7,680 bases of DNA, from NCBI GenBank assembly GCA_020721025.1, contig DYNO01000024.1, positions 16,625 through 24,304 on the forward strand, given 5' to 3'. The position numbers were made by a program, and so were the translations under genes. Below the pieces are notes generated by a model that worked only from the letters and a program-made list of their open reading frames with translations, made no database searches and was not told where the DNA came from. This DNA comes from Thiomargarita sp. Lineage in GTDB: Bacteria; Pseudomonadota; Gammaproteobacteria; Beggiatoales; Beggiatoaceae. Every line of letters begins with the position of its first letter. Position 1 is the stretch's first letter. Positions 6,673 through 7,680 of this stretch are shown here, in pieces.

Positions 6673-7539
6673 TTAAGATGGAGCACGCTTTCTCTGACCA
6701 TTGGCTACATTTTCAATTGCTTTTACCAAAGTCATCGCTGATTCTCTATTATAAGAATCCAACTCAATTCTTGGTGTGTTTTTGTTTAAATATTTTAGGT
6801 GCGACAGGAATAAGGGAACTGCATATTGCCAGAAAATATCATTATCAGGAATTTGTAGGTCACCGATCATGGATTCTATCCGAATTGCAATACTTGGGTG
6901 TGATTCTGTACCAGACCAATATTCTGGAGGAGTGACAACTAACATAAAAAACAACGCCAGTGAGATGCCCATTGCACGCTTTGATTTTAGTATTGTTGAA
7001 TCACATCCACTTTGCTTGGAATAAATATCTAACTTATCTAACATCATTGATCTCGCGAATAAATCGCACTCGAGTTCTTCTTTACGAGGATCATCGGGAG
7101 CATTCTTATCTTCACAGAACATAATGTGCCTTATCTCATGAAGAAACACATAAGCTCCTGCCATACATATCAAATCAAATACTGCTCCTCCTTCTATGTC
7201 GGTAGGTCTTCTATCTTTCGGATTCGGAACAGTATTCGGCCATGAAAAAGTGGTTGGATCGCTCATGTTAGCTAATTCGTAAACTGCCTCAATCAATTCC
7301 TTATATTTGTTTTCTTCCAATGATTTATAAGCAAAACCAAGTAACCACATTATATGCATCGTTCTTTGAGTGAATTTTAATATTCCAAATGAACCAGCTT
7401 CTATGACAAATCTAGAACGATCATCACAACGAAAAAAATTACATGGATACTTATCTATGTATTCCTCCATTTCGACTTTGCGCTCTGGTATTGCACCACC
7501 TAATAGAGATTTAATCTCATGTTTTGCGTCTTCTTCCAC
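6673..7539 (-). CDS. HExxH zinc metallopeptidase, probably Lit/U49 phage-exclusion family
   Basis: This 288-residue protein carries HEIRH at 134-138, a HExxH zinc-protease motif within FLHEIRHIMF. It is followed by EELECDLFA (154-162), which resembles the ExxADxFA segment that supplies the third zinc ligand (probably Glu155) in related proteases. A hydrophobic stretch (189-202) and SHPS near 213-216 followed by arginines also fit. Length and motif order recall E. coli Lit (about 297 residues), which cleaves elongation factor Tu during phage T4 infection and stops translation. Family membership here is judged by eye, and another HExxH peptidase family is possible. No signal peptide is visible, so a cytoplasmic location is likely. 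The start is GTG at 7539, preceded by AAGGA eight bases upstream. The gene is more AT-rich than prmB and is followed by a DUF2442 gene, suggesting an acquired accessory unit. Confidence 0.7.
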   Translation of the reverse strand: MEEDAKHEIKSLLGGAIPERKVEMEEYIDKYPCNFFRCDDRSRFVIEAGSFGILKFTQRTMHIMWLLGFAYKSLEENKYKELIEAVYELANMSDPTTFSWPNTVPNPKDRRPTDIEGGAVFDLICMAGAYVFLHEIRHIMFCEDKNAPDDPRKEELECDLFARSMMLDKLDIYSKQSGCDSTILKSKRAMGISLALFFMLVVTPPEYWSGTESHPSIAIRIESMIGDLQIPDNDIFWQYAVPLFLSHLKYLNKNTPRIELDSYNRESAMTLVKAIENVANGQRKRAPS

Positions 7540-7572
7540 TTGAGTTTCCTTAATTCACCATAGCTAATGTAA

Positions 7573-7578
7573 ATTATA
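7573..7578 (-). promoter_or_regulatory. Candidate -10 box for the Lit-like gene
   Basis: The minus strand reads TATAAT here, 33 bases before the GTG start, so transcription would begin near 7566 with a leader of about 27 bases. No recognisable -35 hexamer stands at the usual distance, so this is tentative. Confidence 0.35.
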
Positions 7579-7612
7579 CAACATAGCAAGCTCGTAGAGT
7601 GTACAATTGAAA

Positions 7613-7654
7613 CATCATACACCTCCGCCATTTCAACATTTTTGGTGCATGATG
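7613..7654. repeat. Imperfect palindrome GGTGCATGATG, possibly continuing past the edge
   Basis: CATCATACACC at 7613-7623 pairs with GGTGCATGATG at 7644-7654 with one mismatch (a G-U pair if read as RNA on the minus strand) across 20 bases. To its right, GCATGATGCTGCG (7647-7659) and the terminal CCTGCGATGATGC form a second, poorer set of arms, so a larger palindromic repeat may run off the window. It lies upstream of the Lit-like gene. Confidence 0.4.
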
Positions 7655-7680
7655 CTGCGTTTTGCCTCCTGCGATGATGC

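Noticed and set aside
1..7680. CRISPR array, tRNA or rRNA genes, transposase genes
   Set aside because: I saw no regularly spaced direct repeats, no cloverleaf-like sequence with tRNA consensus blocks, no rRNA sequence, and no transposase motifs in any long frame.

Overview
The window looks like a chromosomal segment of a gammaproteobacterium of moderate to low GC. The lytic transglycosylase (MltF type), the TolC-family outer membrane channel and PrmB are all typical of Gammaproteobacteria. Short dispersed palindromes built on a GGTGGGCAAAAC core remind me of large, repeat-rich filamentous sulfur bacteria (Beggiatoa/Thiothrix-like), but that placement is an inference from memory and not a match I could run.

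Layout. Positions 12-127 hold a compact palindromic element with 16-bp perfect terminal inverted repeats, flanked on both sides by AACAG. It resembles a MITE-like insertion directly upstream of a membrane sensor histidine kinase (148-1965, +). A convergent intergenic region (1966-2152) contains a weak terminator-like hairpin and one copy of the GGTGGGCAAAAC palindrome. It separates the kinase from mltF (2153-3598, -), whose start is best placed at a GTG with a strong Shine-Dalgarno, not at the longest-ORF TTG. A divergent AT-rich region of about 370 bp (3599-3965) separates mltF from tolC (3966-5378, +). tolC overlaps prmB (5375-6265, +) by 4 bp (ATGA), so the two are probably translationally coupled. 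A second GGTGGGCAAAAC palindrome lies just after prmB, again between converging genes. The right end carries a two-gene minus-strand unit: an HExxH metallopeptidase resembling the Lit/U49 phage-exclusion family (6673-7539), then a DUF2442 small protein (6396-6650). Another imperfect palindrome (7613-7654) lies upstream of this pair and may extend beyond the window edge.

How the genes fit together. The kinase, MltF and TolC are all envelope functions (sensing, peptidoglycan turnover, export), and PrmB modifies ribosomal protein L3, but apart from tolC-prmB nothing shows that they form one pathway. The Lit-like/DUF2442 pair looks like accessory DNA: it is visibly more AT-rich than prmB, has a repeat on each side, and its first gene resembles an abortive-infection protease. 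It is the best candidate here for an under-described defence-type module, but the evidence is limited to motifs and context.
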